This document shows, piece by piece, positions 54,352-64,000 of a stretch of 64,000 bases of DNA. Location: NCBI RefSeq assembly GCF_003207855.1, contig NZ_NKTZ01000002.1:124001-188000 (forward strand). Direction: 5' to 3'. This DNA is from Komagataeibacter rhaeticus. GTDB taxonomy: Bacteria > Pseudomonadota > Alphaproteobacteria > Acetobacterales > Acetobacteraceae. The first letter of the stretch is position 1. Each line of letters begins with the position of its first letter. The position numbers and the translations under genes are program-made. The notes beneath the pieces were generated by a model. It ran no database searches. It worked only from the letters and a program-made list of their open reading frames with translations, and was not told where the DNA came from.

Positions 54352-56753
54352 TGTACCGCTCCGTCCCCTTCCCGCGCGCGCCGCATCCTTCGCGGCCCAC
54401 TGCCGTCCTGCGGCGGCTTCCGCGCGGGATGCTGCTTGGCGCGACCATGCTGGCGGGCATGATTGGCGGGCTGGGCGGCTGGACATCAACGGCCCATGCC
54501 GATGCGGAAGGCGCGCCCCGGCGCCGCATGCCCATCCAGGCCCCCAAAAGCCAGCCACAGGCCCCGGCCAGTTTTTCGGGTACCGTCTCCAATACCGACC
54601 CCATGACCTTCCAGGCCGACCATGTGGCCTATGACAGCCGCAACGGCATCGCCACATGGACCGGCAACGTGCAGGTCTGGCAGAACGACCAGATCATGCG
54701 GGCCGACAAGATCGTTTATGACCGCAATACCGGCATCGCCTCCGCGCGCGGCAACGTGGCGATGGTGGAGCCGGACGGCACGGTGCTGTTTACCGACTAT
54801 GCCGAACTGAGCAACGGCATGCGCGATGGCATCATGACGCGCCTGTATGCCCAGATGGCCGACAACGCCCGCATGGCCGCCAATGGCATGCGGCGCACGG
54901 GCAGCAAGATCAGTGACCTGACCCGCGTGGTCTATACGGCGTGCGAGATCTGCGCCAAGCACCCCGAGCGCGCGCCGTTCTGGCAGATCCGCGCCTTCGA
55001 CGCCACGCATGACATGCAGCACAAGCGGCTGGAATTCCGTGATGCGTTCGTGGATTTCTTTGGCGTGCCGGTCTTCTACCTGCCGGCCTTCTCCATGACC
55101 GACCCTTCGGTGCGGCGGCAGAGCGGCTTCCTGACACCGGGCTTCACGCCGCATGACCGGTATCTGGGCACGTATGTCACCATTCCCTATTACTGGGTGA
55201 TCGACCGCCAGTCCGATGTCACGCTGCAGGGCCTGTTCTCCACCCGCACCGGGCCGGAACTGACCGCCAACTACCGGCGCTACTTCTCCAACGCCCGGCT
55301 GAACCTTGTGGGTGGCATTGCGTACGATACCCATCGCGACCCCGATTACGTCAATACCTTTGGCCAGGACGTCAATACATCCGACACGCATGGCCTGCAG
55401 GGCTACATCTTCGCCAACGGCCAGATCTCCATCAACAAGACATGGCGGGCGGGGGCGAACATACGCTGGGCCAGTTCGCCCAACTACATGCGTGACTACC
55501 GCGTCAGCGGCTACGGGCAGGATACGCTCAATTCCAACGTCTATCTGGAAGGCTTTGGCACGGGGTCCTATTCCCGCCTTGATGCCGAAGGCTACGAGGG
55601 CATGAACCAGGGCATCATCCACAACCAGGACCTGCCCTGGGTGCTGCCGCGCTACACCTACAGCTATTTTGGCCAGCCCGATGCATGGGGGGGGCGGTTC
55701 AGCCTCGATACGACGGATTTCTATGTCTATCGTGAAAACGGCACCTCCGACCAGCGCGGCCAGCTCTCCCTCAACTGGGACCGGCCGTTCCACAATTCGC
55801 TGGGACAGATCTGGAACCTGACCCTGCATGTGGAATCCGCCATCCACCGCGCGACCGAGCTGAACCAGCAGCCCAACTATGCCCGCGCCACAACCGCCCA
55901 GGTGGAAGGGCAGGTCCTGCCCACGGTCGGGCTGAAGATGAACTGGCCGTTCCTGCGCAGCTTCAACCACAATACCGGCACCCAGGTGCTGGAACCGATC
56001 GTGCAGTTCCTTGCCGCCCCCAATACCGGCAACAGCACATCGCGCAACATTCCCAATGAAGACAGCCTGACCTACGAGTTCACGGATTCCACGCTGTTCG
56101 CGCTCAACCGCTACGCGGGCACCGACCGGCTTGATGGCGGCCTGCGCGCCAATGTGGGGCTGCACAACAACTGGACATGGAACGGCCACCAGATCGATGT
56201 CCTGATTGGCGAGAGCTTCCAGGAGCATATCGACCACAACCGCATCCCCTATTCGGGGCTGAACCACCATCTGTCGGACGTGGTGATGGGCACGCACATG
56301 GTGCCCAACCAGTTCTTTGACTTCGACGGCAAGATGCGGCTCGACCCCTACGGCGGCAAGGTGGACTTTGCCGATGCGCTGGGCAGCGCGGGATTCAGCC
56401 ATTTCCGGGTAACGGGTGGCTACCTGTTCGAGCCGGTAACGCCCTATTACTATTATGCCCAGCGCTCCTATACCTCCATCGCACCCGACATCTATTACCG
56501 GCCGGTAAGCGAACTGACGGTGGGCGCGGCCTCCAACTGGGACAACTGGCATATCGCCGCCTATCTGCGCCGCAGCCTGTCGCGCAAGGAAAGCGTGGCC
56601 GTGGGGGGCGATGCCGGGTACCAGAATGACTGTTTCGGGCTGGATGTGATGTATCTCAAGCAGTACACCACGATTGGTGGCCAACAGAGCAATTCGACCG
56701 TAATGTTCTCCCTTACGTTCAAAACCATCGGTACATTTGGTATAAATGGCTGA
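54351..56753 (+). CDS. lptD: LPS-assembly outer-membrane protein LptD
   Basis: An 800-residue protein. N-terminal signal sequence (residues 1-45, with LLGATMLAGMIGGLGGW and ending HADAEG), then an OstA/LptA-like domain (about 80-190: FQADHVAYDSRNGIATWTGN, IVYDRNTGIASARGNV) and a C-terminal beta barrel (about 220-800) ending with FSLTFKTIGTFGING. It inserts LPS into the outer leaflet of the outer membrane. The cysteines CEIC near residue 200 and one near residue 760 could give disulphides as in E. coli LptD. AGGACGG precedes the start. Confidence 0.94.
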   Translation: MYRSVPFPRAPHPSRPTAVLRRLPRGMLLGATMLAGMIGGLGGWTSTAHADAEGAPRRRMPIQAPKSQPQAPASFSGTVSNTDPMTFQADHVAYDSRNGIATWTGNVQVWQNDQIMRADKIVYDRNTGIASARGNVAMVEPDGTVLFTDYAELSNGMRDGIMTRLYAQMADNARMAANGMRRTGSKISDLTRVVYTACEICAKHPERAPFWQIRAFDATHDMQHKRLEFRDAFVDFFGVPVFYLPAFSMTDPSVRRQSGFLTPGFTPHDRYLGTYVTIPYYWVIDRQSDVTLQGLFSTRTGPELTANYRRYFSNARLNLVGGIAYDTHRDPDYVNTFGQDVNTSDTHGLQGYIFANGQISINKTWRAGANIRWASSPNYMRDYRVSGYGQDTLNSNVYLEGFGTGSYSRLDAEGYEGMNQGIIHNQDLPWVLPRYTYSYFGQPDAWGGRFSLDTTDFYVYRENGTSDQRGQLSLNWDRPFHNSLGQIWNLTLHVESAIHRATELNQQPNYARATTAQVEGQVLPTVGLKMNWPFLRSFNHNTGTQVLEPIVQFLAAPNTGNSTSRNIPNEDSLTYEFTDSTLFALNRYAGTDRLDGGLRANVGLHNNWTWNGHQIDVLIGESFQEHIDHNRIPYSGLNHHLSDVVMGTHMVPNQFFDFDGKMRLDPYGGKVDFADALGSAGFSHFRVTGGYLFEPVTPYYYYAQRSYTSIAPDIYYRPVSELTVGAASNWDNWHIAAYLRRSLSRKESVAVGGDAGYQNDCFGLDVMYLKQYTTIGGQQSNSTVMFSLTFKTIGTFGING

Positions 56754-58146
56754 CCTGATGCGCGAAAGACTGAGCCGGATGTCCATCTTCCCCGCCATGC
56801 GTGGCGCTGCTTCCCTTCCCGCCCCGCACGCCGGCCGCACGCTGGCGGCGGGGCTGCTGGCCTGTGCGGCCATGCTTGGCCCCGTGCACGGGGCCTGTGC
56901 CCGCAGCGCCCACGCCATTGCACAGCAGGCCCAGGCCGCCGAAGATCAGGATGCCATCATCGCCACCGTCAATGGCGCCGTCCTGACCAAGCGCGACGTG
57001 GATACGCGCGGACGGCTTTTTGCGCTGTCCTCCGGCCTTGATGTCAGTGATGACGTGATGCAGCGCCTGCGCCCGCAGATCGTGCGCCAGCTGATTGACG
57101 AGAAACTGCGCATGCAGGAAATGCTGGACCGCCACATCAACGTGCCCATCCAGCAGATTGCAGACGCCATTGCCGGCATCGAGCAGCGCAACGGCATGCC
57201 GCAGAACGCCCTGCGCAACAAGCTGGCGGAGGATGGCGTGTCACTGACCACCCTGATCGACCAGATCCGCGTACAGCTTGGCTGGACGCAGGTGCTGCGA
57301 CAGGAAACGGGGGAACGCGGCCGCATTACCGCCGCCGATATCGAACAGCGCACCGAGGCGCTGAAGCGCGAGGACGGCAAGCCGGAATACATGATCAGCG
57401 AGATATTCGTACCCGTTGAAGACCCGCGCCACACCGAAAACGAACTGAAATTTACCGAAACCATCATTCAGGAACTGCGCCAGGGCGCGCCCTTCCCGGT
57501 TGTGGCGGCCCAGTTCTCGCAGGGGCAGAGCGCGCTGGATGGCGGCATGATGGGCTGGATGCAGGAAGACGGGCTGGACCCGCAGGTGGTGGACGTGGCG
57601 CGCAAGATGCCCGATGGCGCCATTTCCAACCCCATCCGCGTGGCGGGCGGCTATGTCATTGCCACCATTGCCGAACGGCGCACGGTGGGCCACCAGATGG
57701 CGACCATCCTGTCCATCCGGCAGGCCTTCTTCCCCTTTGACGCGCCGCTTGACCCGGAAAACGCGACAGACCAGCAGAAGGCGACGCTGGATGCGGCCAA
57801 TGCCTTTTCCGGCGAGGCCAGGAGCTGTGACCAGGTAGAGGCACAGAACAAGAAACTGGGTGAGAAACACCCCACCGACCCCGGTGAGCTCATGCTCAAC
57901 CACCTCAACCCCCAGATGCGCGAAATTCTGGAACCCCTGCCGGTGAACAAGGCCAGCAAGCCGCTGGTCTCGATCGACGGTATCCTTGTGCTGATGGTTT
58001 GCTCACGCGAAGAACGCAACATTGCCGTCCAGACCCCCAGCCAGATTGCCGACCACCTGCTGAACGAACGGGTGGAGCAGACATCACGCCAGCTCAACCG
58101 TGACCTGCAGCGGCGGGCGATCATCGACATGCGTTCCAAGACCTGA
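56746..58146 (+). CDS. surA: Periplasmic peptidyl-prolyl isomerase SurA
   Basis: A 466-residue secreted chaperone. Signal peptide about 1-50 (AAGLLACAAMLGPVHGACA), a SurA N-terminal domain (AIIATVNGAVLTKRDVDTRG, LRPQIVRQLIDEKLRMQEM), one parvulin domain (about 215-320, EYMISEIFVPVEDPRH and GGMMGWMQEDGLDP) and a degraded second one. It helps outer-membrane proteins, above all LptD, to fold. It overlaps the lptD end by 8 bp, a conserved pairing. In many bacteria pdxA lies between surA and rsmA; here it is absent. Confidence 0.92.
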   Translation: MADLMRERLSRMSIFPAMRGAASLPAPHAGRTLAAGLLACAAMLGPVHGACARSAHAIAQQAQAAEDQDAIIATVNGAVLTKRDVDTRGRLFALSSGLDVSDDVMQRLRPQIVRQLIDEKLRMQEMLDRHINVPIQQIADAIAGIEQRNGMPQNALRNKLAEDGVSLTTLIDQIRVQLGWTQVLRQETGERGRITAADIEQRTEALKREDGKPEYMISEIFVPVEDPRHTENELKFTETIIQELRQGAPFPVVAAQFSQGQSALDGGMMGWMQEDGLDPQVVDVARKMPDGAISNPIRVAGGYVIATIAERRTVGHQMATILSIRQAFFPFDAPLDPENATDQQKATLDAANAFSGEARSCDQVEAQNKKLGEKHPTDPGELMLNHLNPQMREILEPLPVNKASKPLVSIDGILVLMVCSREERNIAVQTPSQIADHLLNERVEQTSRQLNRDLQRRAIIDMRSKT

Positions 58147-58153
58147 GCGGGGC

Positions 58154-58999
58154 ATGACCATTCCCACCCCGCCACCGGGCCCTGAACCGCTACGCGAGAC
58201 CATTGCCCGCCACGGGCTGGACGCGCGCAAGGCGCTGGGCCAGCACTTCCTGCTTGATCCCGGCATTACCGCGCGCATAGCCGGGCTGGCCGGTGACCTG
58301 GCCGGGCAGAACGTGGTGGAGGTCGGCCCCGGCCCCGGCGGCCTGACCCGCGCGCTGCTGGACAGTGAAGCAGGGCGCGTGGTCGCGGTGGAGGTGGATA
58401 CCCGCGCCGTGGCCATCATCACGGAACTGGCTTCCCGCGCGGGCGGGCGGCTGGAGGTGATCGAGGCCGACGCCATGCGCCTTGACCTGACAACGCTGTG
58501 CCCCGCCCCCCGGCAGGTGATCGCCAACCTGCCCTACAATGTCGGCACCCCGCTGCTGGTGGGCTGGCTGCGGCAGGCGGCGGCGTGGACCCGGCTTACG
58601 CTGATGTTCCAGCAGGAAGTGGCCGAACGCATCTGTGCCGCTCCCGGCTCGGCCCATTACGGCAGGCTGGGCGTGCTGGCGCAATGGACGTGCCGGTGCG
58701 GCGTCCTCATGCATATCCCGCCCGGCGCGTTCTCTCCGCCACCCAAGGTCCATTCCGCCGTCGTGGGCCTGATCCCGCACGCGCACCAGCCTGACGCCGC
58801 CCTGTTCCGCGCAATGGAACAGGTTACGGCGGCGGCCTTTGGCCAGCGGCGCAAGATGCTGCGCGGCGCGCTCAAGCCTTTGGGGGGCGAGAGCCTGCTG
58901 GCCGAGGCCGGCATTGACGGCAGCAGGCGGGCCGAGACACTTGACATAGCCGAATTCGACCGCCTGGCGCGCCTTCATATGCGCAGGGCGGCGGCATAA
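58154..58999 (+). CDS. rsmA: 16S rRNA dimethyladenosine transferase RsmA (KsgA)
   Basis: A 281-residue methyltransferase. Family signatures: DARKALGQHFLLDPGI, NVVEVGPGPGGLTRALL (SAM site), VIANLPYNVGTPLL (catalytic NLPY) and RLGVLAQWTC. It dimethylates two adjacent adenines (A1518, A1519) near the 3' end of 16S rRNA. ATG 58154 is 7 bp after surA ends. Its 3' end overlaps the convergent cfa gene by 25 bp. Confidence 0.95.
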   Translation: MTIPTPPPGPEPLRETIARHGLDARKALGQHFLLDPGITARIAGLAGDLAGQNVVEVGPGPGGLTRALLDSEAGRVVAVEVDTRAVAIITELASRAGGRLEVIEADAMRLDLTTLCPAPRQVIANLPYNVGTPLLVGWLRQAAAWTRLTLMFQQEVAERICAAPGSAHYGRLGVLAQWTCRCGVLMHIPPGAFSPPPKVHSAVVGLIPHAHQPDAALFRAMEQVTAAAFGQRRKMLRGALKPLGGESLLAEAGIDGSRRAETLDIAEFDRLARLHMRRAAA

Positions 59000-60249
59000 C
59001 GCGGGCTTTCCCATGGCCCGGCCATGGCGGACGGCGCCGCGGGCGCATGCCGGCCCAGCATGTAGTCCCGCGCCAGCGGTACCGCCCCGATATCGCGCGT
59101 AAGCTGGAGCTGGAAGTTCAGGTGCCCCTGCACCCGGAAGGCCAGTTCGGAGACGACAAGATAGAATTCGAACATGCGGCAGAACCGCTCCCCATACAGC
59201 CGTGCGACCGGCACGCGCTGGCTGGCGAAGCGGCTGCGCCAGTGGGCGATGGTGCGGGCGTAATGCAGGCGCCATATCTCGCAATCCGTCAGCCACAGCC
59301 CTGCCTTTTCCACGGCGGCCACCGCCTCGCTCACGGCGGGGGAATAGCCACCGGGAAAAATGTGACGCGCGATCCATGGATTGGTCACGCCCGGCCCCTC
59401 CACACGCCCTATGGAATGCAGCACCATCACCCCGTCCGGCCGGAGCGCTTCGCGCATGGCGGCAAAGAAGGTGGGATAATGCGCGACACCCACATGCTCG
59501 AACATGCCGATGGAAATGATCCGGTCATACTGCCGGGGCGCCACCGCACGGTAATCCATCAGTTCAAAGCGCACGCGATGCTCCAGCCCGGCCTCACGCG
59601 CCCGCCTGCGCGCAACCAGAAGCTGTTCGTGTGACAGGGTAATGCCGGTCACGACCGCGCCGTAGTCACGCGCCAGCGTAAGCGCCATGCCCCCCCAGCC
59701 ACAGCCCACGTCCAGCACGCCCAGGCCCGGACGCACCAGATGCAGCTTGGCGGCAAGGTGATGCTTCTTGGCCGCCTGCGCCTGGGCCAGGGTTTCCGTT
59801 CCAGTGGGAAAATATCCACAGGAATACTGCATGTCCTCATCCAGGAAATGCCGGTACAACCTGCTGTCCAGATCGTAATGATGGGCCACGTTACGCCGCG
59901 CGCGGCGCCGGGTATTATAATGGAGCCACCTGCGGCCCATGTGGCGCAGAGGGGCAAGCACCCGCTCACCCGCGGGCGCGCTGGCCATGACATTGAGCAT
60001 GAGCACATGCAGCAGGTCATACAGCGTGCAGCCCACCGGCTGCAGCGTGCCGGCCATATATGCCTCCCCCACCTTCAGGGCGGGGTTGAGCAGCAGGGCC
60101 CGTACCGTTGCACCATCTGCAATCCGCATGGCGGCCTGTGGCCCGTCCCGCCCCACATGGACACGCCTGTCCCCATCGGGATAATGGATTTCCAGCCGCC
60201 CTGCGGTAATGAAGCGCGCGAATGCCCGGTCCAGCAGTACAGGTGCCAT
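58975..60249 (-). CDS. cfa: Cyclopropane-fatty-acyl-phospholipid synthase
   Basis: A 424-residue SAM-dependent enzyme. An N-terminal helical/lipid-binding domain (about 1-110) precedes the methyltransferase: NVAHHYDLDSRLYRHFLDED, the SAM motif LDVGCGWGGMALTLA, YDRIISIGMFEHVG and IGRVEGPGVTNPWIARHIFPGG. It adds a methylene across double bonds of membrane phospholipids, raising acid and solvent resistance, useful in acetic acid bacteria. ATG 60249 follows GGGAGGGAACCG closely and is preferred to an upstream GTG. Its 3' end overlaps rsmA by 25 bp. Confidence 0.94.
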   Translation of the reverse strand: MAPVLLDRAFARFITAGRLEIHYPDGDRRVHVGRDGPQAAMRIADGATVRALLLNPALKVGEAYMAGTLQPVGCTLYDLLHVLMLNVMASAPAGERVLAPLRHMGRRWLHYNTRRRARRNVAHHYDLDSRLYRHFLDEDMQYSCGYFPTGTETLAQAQAAKKHHLAAKLHLVRPGLGVLDVGCGWGGMALTLARDYGAVVTGITLSHEQLLVARRRAREAGLEHRVRFELMDYRAVAPRQYDRIISIGMFEHVGVAHYPTFFAAMREALRPDGVMVLHSIGRVEGPGVTNPWIARHIFPGGYSPAVSEAVAAVEKAGLWLTDCEIWRLHYARTIAHWRSRFASQRVPVARLYGERFCRMFEFYLVVSELAFRVQGHLNFQLQLTRDIGAVPLARDYMLGRHAPAAPSAMAGPWESPRYAAALRI

Positions 60250-60306
60250 CGGTTCCCTCCCCACCCTGTTTTATGGAACAGGCGGAACATACCGTGGCCA
60301 CAAACG

Positions 60307-60380
60307 GCAAAGGCCCGGAAGAGTTTCCTCTTCCGGGCCCTTGCAACCCTGCCCGCCACCCAACAGGGCGGCGGGCAGGG
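60307..60380 (-). terminator. Double hairpin after the rpsF-rpsR-rplI operon
   Basis: Two strong stems lie 6 bp after the rplI stop on the minus strand: CCCTGCCCGCC / GGCGGGCAGGG (60347-60380, 11 bp, 12-nt loop), then GGCCCGGAAGAG / CTCTTCCGGGCC (60312-60339, 12 bp, TTTC loop). The second, read leftward, is followed by a short TTTG. Together they should stop most ribosomal-protein transcription before cfa. Confidence 0.75.
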
Positions 60381-60385
60381 GTCAA

Positions 60386-60982
60386 TCAGACAGCCGGGGT
60401 TTCCTCGACGGCGGTTTCTTCCGAAACCTCGCCTTCGGGGGTACCTTCGTCAGCCAGTTCGGCCAGTGTGGGCTCTTCGTCCTGTTCGACGCCGATTTCC
60501 TCACCGCGTGCCTGACGTTCCGCTTCTTCTTCGGAACGGGCAACGTTCACGGTCACCTGCATGGACACTTCCGGGTGCAGGGCAACGCTGACTTCATACA
60601 GGCCAAGCTGCTTGATCGGCTCGGGCAGGATCACCTGGTTGCGGGTGATGCCCAGGCCAGCCTGGGTTGCCGCTTCCGCGATGTCACGGGTGGTGACGGA
60701 GCCATACAGGCTGCCGCTGTCGCCAGCCTGACGGATCAGGATGACGGACAGGCCGTGCATACGCTCGGACAGGCGCTCGGCCTCCTCGCGGTTCTTGAGG
60801 TTCTGGGCCTCAAGCTGCACGCGCTCGCGCTCGAAACGCTCACGGTTATGCGCATTGGCGCGGATCGCCTTGCCCTGCGGCAGCAGGAAGTTACGGGCAT
60901 AGCCCGGCTTCACGCTCACGATCTCGCCCATCTGGCCCAGCTTCTCGACGCGCTGGAGCAGGATGAGTTCTACTGCGGACAT
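60386..60982 (-). CDS. rplI: 50S ribosomal protein L9
   Basis: A 198-residue L9. The N-terminal RNA-binding domain is classic: [36 protein letters not shown]; a long central helix and C-terminal domain follow ([14 protein letters not shown]). A tail of about 45 acidic residues ([21 protein letters not shown]...) extends the usual length of 148, as in other Acetobacteraceae. The gene ends the rpsF-rpsR-rplI operon. Confidence 0.97.
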   Translation of the reverse strand: MSAVELILLQRVEKLGQMGEIVSVKPGYARNFLLPQGKAIRANAHNRERFERERVQLEAQNLKNREEAERLSERMHGLSVILIRQAGDSGSLYGSVTTRDIAEAATQAGLGITRNQVILPEPIKQLGLYEVSVALHPEVSMQVTVNVARSEEEAERQARGEEIGVEQDEEPTLAELADEGTPEGEVSEETAVEETPAV

Positions 60983-60995
60983 GGTTCTGCCTCCC

Positions 60996-61271
60996 TCAGC
61001 TTACAATGTAGGGCAGCAGGGCCAGGAAACGGGCACGCTTGATGGCCTGGGCCAGTTCGCGCTGCTTCTTGGCGGATACTGCCGTGATACGGCTGGGGAC
61101 GATCTTGCCACGCTCGGACAGGAAGCGGCTCAGCAGGCGCACGTCCTTGTAGTCGATCTTCGGCGCGTTGGGGCCGGAGAACGGGCAGGACTTGCGACGA
61201 CGGTAGAACGGACGGCGCGCGCCAACCGCAACGCGGCGGGCGGCGGGATTGATCTCGGTAGATTCGGACAT
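60996..61271 (-). CDS. rpsR: 30S ribosomal protein S18
   Basis: A 91-residue S18: [44 protein letters not shown] and [14 protein letters not shown] are diagnostic. It binds with S6 on the platform of the small subunit. The basic N-terminal extension is normal for the group. It lies 6 bp after rpsF and 13 bp before rplI. Confidence 0.97.
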   Translation of the reverse strand: MSESTEINPAARRVAVGARRPFYRRRKSCPFSGPNAPKIDYKDVRLLSRFLSERGKIVPSRITAVSAKKQRELAQAIKRARFLALLPYIVS

Positions 61272-61277
61272 CAGCTC

Positions 61278-61763
61278 TTACTCCGCTTCGGCGCCGGCTG
61301 TGGCGTTGGCGCGCTGCTGTTCTTCACGCTCGTTACGGGCGCGGAACTCTTCGCGGTCATCAAAGTTGCGACGCGTGCCACGGCCGCTTTCGAACCGGCC
61401 CGCGGGCTTGGGTCCACGGAAGCCACGCTCGCGCTCATCACCCTTGCGCGACAGGATGACGGACGGTGCCTCGTCAATCTCGTCCACGCGCAGGGTCAGC
61501 ACGCGCAGGACATCTTCGTTCAAGCTCAGCTGACGCTCGATTTCCTTGATCGCGGCGGAAGACGCATCCAGGCCCAGGAGCATGTAGTGCCCCTTGCGGT
61601 TCTTCTTGATGCGGTAGGCCAGCGTGCGCAGGCCCCAGTATTCGCGCTTCTTGACGGAACCGGATTCGGCTTCCAGATAGGTGGCGATGCCATCAGCAAT
61701 GGCTTCAACCTGCTGCTGCGACACGTCATTACGTGCAATCAGCACGGTTTCATACAACGGCAT
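61278..61763 (-). CDS. rpsF: 30S ribosomal protein S6
   Basis: A 161-residue S6: MPLYETVLIARNDVSQQQVEAI, YWGLRTLAYRIKKNRKGHYM and LRVDEIDEAPSVILS identify it. The C-terminal 60 residues are a charged, disordered tail rich in Arg and Glu (RGFRGPKPAGRFESGRGTRR, ...), longer than the core. First gene of the operon; its promoter should lie in 61764-61922. Confidence 0.97.
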   Translation of the reverse strand: MPLYETVLIARNDVSQQQVEAIADGIATYLEAESGSVKKREYWGLRTLAYRIKKNRKGHYMLLGLDASSAAIKEIERQLSLNEDVLRVLTLRVDEIDEAPSVILSRKGDERERGFRGPKPAGRFESGRGTRRNFDDREEFRARNEREEQQRANATAGAEAE

Positions 61764-61922
61764 GGGTACTCCCTTCGGATCACTTCAACCCCGTCATGGC
61801 GGACACGGTCCACCATGTTGCCCCTCAAGGCACGGGTATAGCCGGGGACGATGCCACGCACCCGGCAGGGAAGGTGCGCGTTGAAACACAAACGCGCCCC
61901 ACAGACAAGGAAAAAGTGGCGA

Positions 61923-62471
61923 TCAGGCGGTCTCGACCGGCTCCAGCCATGTAAAGACGGGCACGGGCTGGATATCCTGCGGCCGGTCATGGCGGAACCC
62001 CGTCACCGCCTTGATCAGTTCCAGCGGCACATCAAGCATGCTGTCCGGACTGCGCGGGTCCTTCAGTTCATGTATGGCGGCGTCAAAAGCCTTCCTGCGC
62101 AGCGGAAGCAGTTCGTCGGGCACATCGCCACACACGTTCAGGTCCAGCCGGTCGTTATTGCGGCCATCATGCGTCACGACCCAGCGTTCCTCGCCCTGTT
62201 CGTAACTCCTGACCCGGTTTACCGGGTCCACCGCGGCCACATCACAGGTCACCAGCCTGCCCTGCCGGCTCAGTGACCTGCGGTCATAACGCTTGACCAG
62301 CCCCGTATCATTCTGGGTGCGGATGACGAACCAGCCATTGGGCAGGTCCGCAATGGCGTACGGTGCCGCACCCGTCGGGTCCGCCACACCCGTATCACGC
62401 AGGCCAAGGTCCGCGAGCAGGTCAGCGCGCACGACACCATGAAACTTGTAGTAAGATATATCGAAATCCAT
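61923..62471 (-). CDS. Hypothetical protein
   Basis: A 182-residue soluble protein with no motif I recognise. It starts MDFDISYYKFHGVVRADLL and ends PVPVFTWLEPVETA. The composition is ordinary and the start is well supported by AAGGGAGAGAAGGGC. It lies upstream of the rpsF operon on the same strand, with a 159-bp gap. It is likely a real gene given the strong ribosome site and normal codon use. Confidence 0.7.
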   Translation of the reverse strand: MDFDISYYKFHGVVRADLLADLGLRDTGVADPTGAAPYAIADLPNGWFVIRTQNDTGLVKRYDRRSLSRQGRLVTCDVAAVDPVNRVRSYEQGEERWVVTHDGRNNDRLDLNVCGDVPDELLPLRRKAFDAAIHELKDPRSPDSMLDVPLELIKAVTGFRHDRPQDIQPVPVFTWLEPVETA

Positions 62472-62570
62472 GCCCTTCTCTCCCTTCGGCATATACAAAG
62501 GGAAATGGGGCGGGCTTATTGTTATAACAATATCGAAGATGACATTTTTGTGTAGGGTTTCGCGCGCCTT

Positions 62571-63143
62571 TCAGTCCACCCGCAGCCGTTCGGGCAAAGG
62601 CAGGGCAAGCGTGTCGGGAATGGTCCATATTTCGTGGATGGTACGGACCTTGCGGAAGCCCGCGCGCAGGTAATTGGGCAGCGCGCGCGGGTGGTCGGCC
62701 GTGCAGGTATTCACCCGCACCACCGCCGGCCGCAGCCGCCATGTGGTGGCCACCATCTGGTCAAGGAAGGCCCGCCCCACCCCGCGCCCGACCCATGCGG
62801 GCAGCAGCCCGAAATAGGCAATGTTCACATCCGGGCCGTAGCGGCTGTCGAGTTCACAAAACCCAGCGGGTGCATCGCCATCATAGAGCACATGCACGCC
62901 AATGCCGGGGCTGGACAGCAGGGTGGCAAGCTGGTGGTCGGGCATGACGCGGCGCAGCCACCAGCAGTAGTCATGGCCCACGGCATCATACAGGCCCCGG
63001 TACCAGGCCACGCCGGGGCGGCAGACACGCCGGATACTGTATCCCTCCGGCAGGGCAAGCGGGGCACCGGGGGGCGGACGGTCCATGCACAGGAACGTCA
63101 CATCCACCCCGATGCGCGTGCCGCCACCGGATTCCTCCGTCAT
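62571..63143 (-). CDS. GNAT-family N-acetyltransferase
   Basis: A 190-residue protein with the acetyl-CoA binding motif A: IAYFGLLPAWVGRGVGRAFL (Q/R-x-x-G-x-G pattern as R-G-V-G-R) and the later VRVNTCTADHPRALPNYLRAGFRKV block. The acceptor substrate is unknown. ATG 63143 avoids overlap with rpoD; an ATG at 63170 would overlap rpoD by 11 bp. Being directly downstream of rpoD on the same strand, it may be read through from it. Confidence 0.82.
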   Translation of the reverse strand: MTEESGGGTRIGVDVTFLCMDRPPPGAPLALPEGYSIRRVCRPGVAWYRGLYDAVGHDYCWWLRRVMPDHQLATLLSSPGIGVHVLYDGDAPAGFCELDSRYGPDVNIAYFGLLPAWVGRGVGRAFLDQMVATTWRLRPAVVRVNTCTADHPRALPNYLRAGFRKVRTIHEIWTIPDTLALPLPERLRVD

Positions 63144-63159
63144 GGCGGCACAGGGTATT

Positions 63160-64000
<841 letters not shown>

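Overview
The window looks like chromosome from a high-GC alphaproteobacterium, most likely an acetic acid bacterium (Acetobacteraceae; Komagataeibacter or Gluconacetobacter is my best inference). Reasons: very GC-rich codons, a hopanoid C-3 methylase (HpnR), gluconokinase, a PHA-type regulator (PhaR), the lptF-lptG / lptD-surA-rsmA layout, and alphaproteobacterial HslV, L9 and S6 sequences. No rRNA, tRNA, CRISPR array, transposase or phage gene was recognised. Nearly all of the window is coding; the few AT-rich gaps stand out sharply.

Layout. 1-6.9 kb: end of a lipoprotein, an OPT-family transporter followed by an M3 oligopeptidase, an RlmM-like methyltransferase coupled to a DUF423 protein, and a secreted DUF4142 protein. 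6.9-13.9 kb: corrinoid adenosyltransferase, gluconokinase, an AT-rich gap with palindromes, a coiled-coil gene plus membrane protein, two tandem class-I aminotransferases, GluQ and an HNH nuclease. 14-17.4 kb: small lipoprotein, hpnR with a strong terminator, a copper-chaperone-like HMA protein, and sufE. 17.5-19.4 kb: hslVU.

19.5-30.8 kb (minus strand): a nine-gene chemosensory operon, in transcription order cheW, cheR-TPR, a 45-codon ORF, cheW, MCP, cheA-REC, cheB and two hybrid histidine kinases. There is no separate cheY, no cheZ, no diguanylate cyclase and no flagellar gene. It resembles Wsp/Che3-type alternative chemosensory systems, in which signalling is routed into hybrid kinases rather than a motor.

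30.9-38.6 kb: membrane protein, ftsE-ftsX, DUF218, plsC, phaR, gloB, a methyltransferase, and psd-pssA (phosphatidylethanolamine synthesis). Two copies of a roughly 90-bp palindromic extragenic repeat lie at 34.4 and 39.1 kb.

38.6-45.9 kb (minus): an aldo/keto reductase followed by a six-gene Hyf/complex-I-like set (HyfB, HyfC, HyfE, HyfF, HyfG and HyfI positions). The large subunit lacks the [NiFe]-binding cysteines, no ferredoxin-type subunit is present, and the six proteins together hold a single lysine. This is the strongest candidate for an undescribed system.

46-64 kb: holC-pepA, cysQ, Sua5-type tRNA threonylcarbamoyl synthase, a coiled-coil membrane protein, an FAD-linked 2-hydroxyacid dehydrogenase, lptF-lptG-lptD-surA-rsmA (outer-membrane biogenesis), cyclopropane fatty acid synthase, rpsF-rpsR-rplI, a hypothetical protein, a GNAT acetyltransferase, and the 3' part of rpoD running off the right edge.
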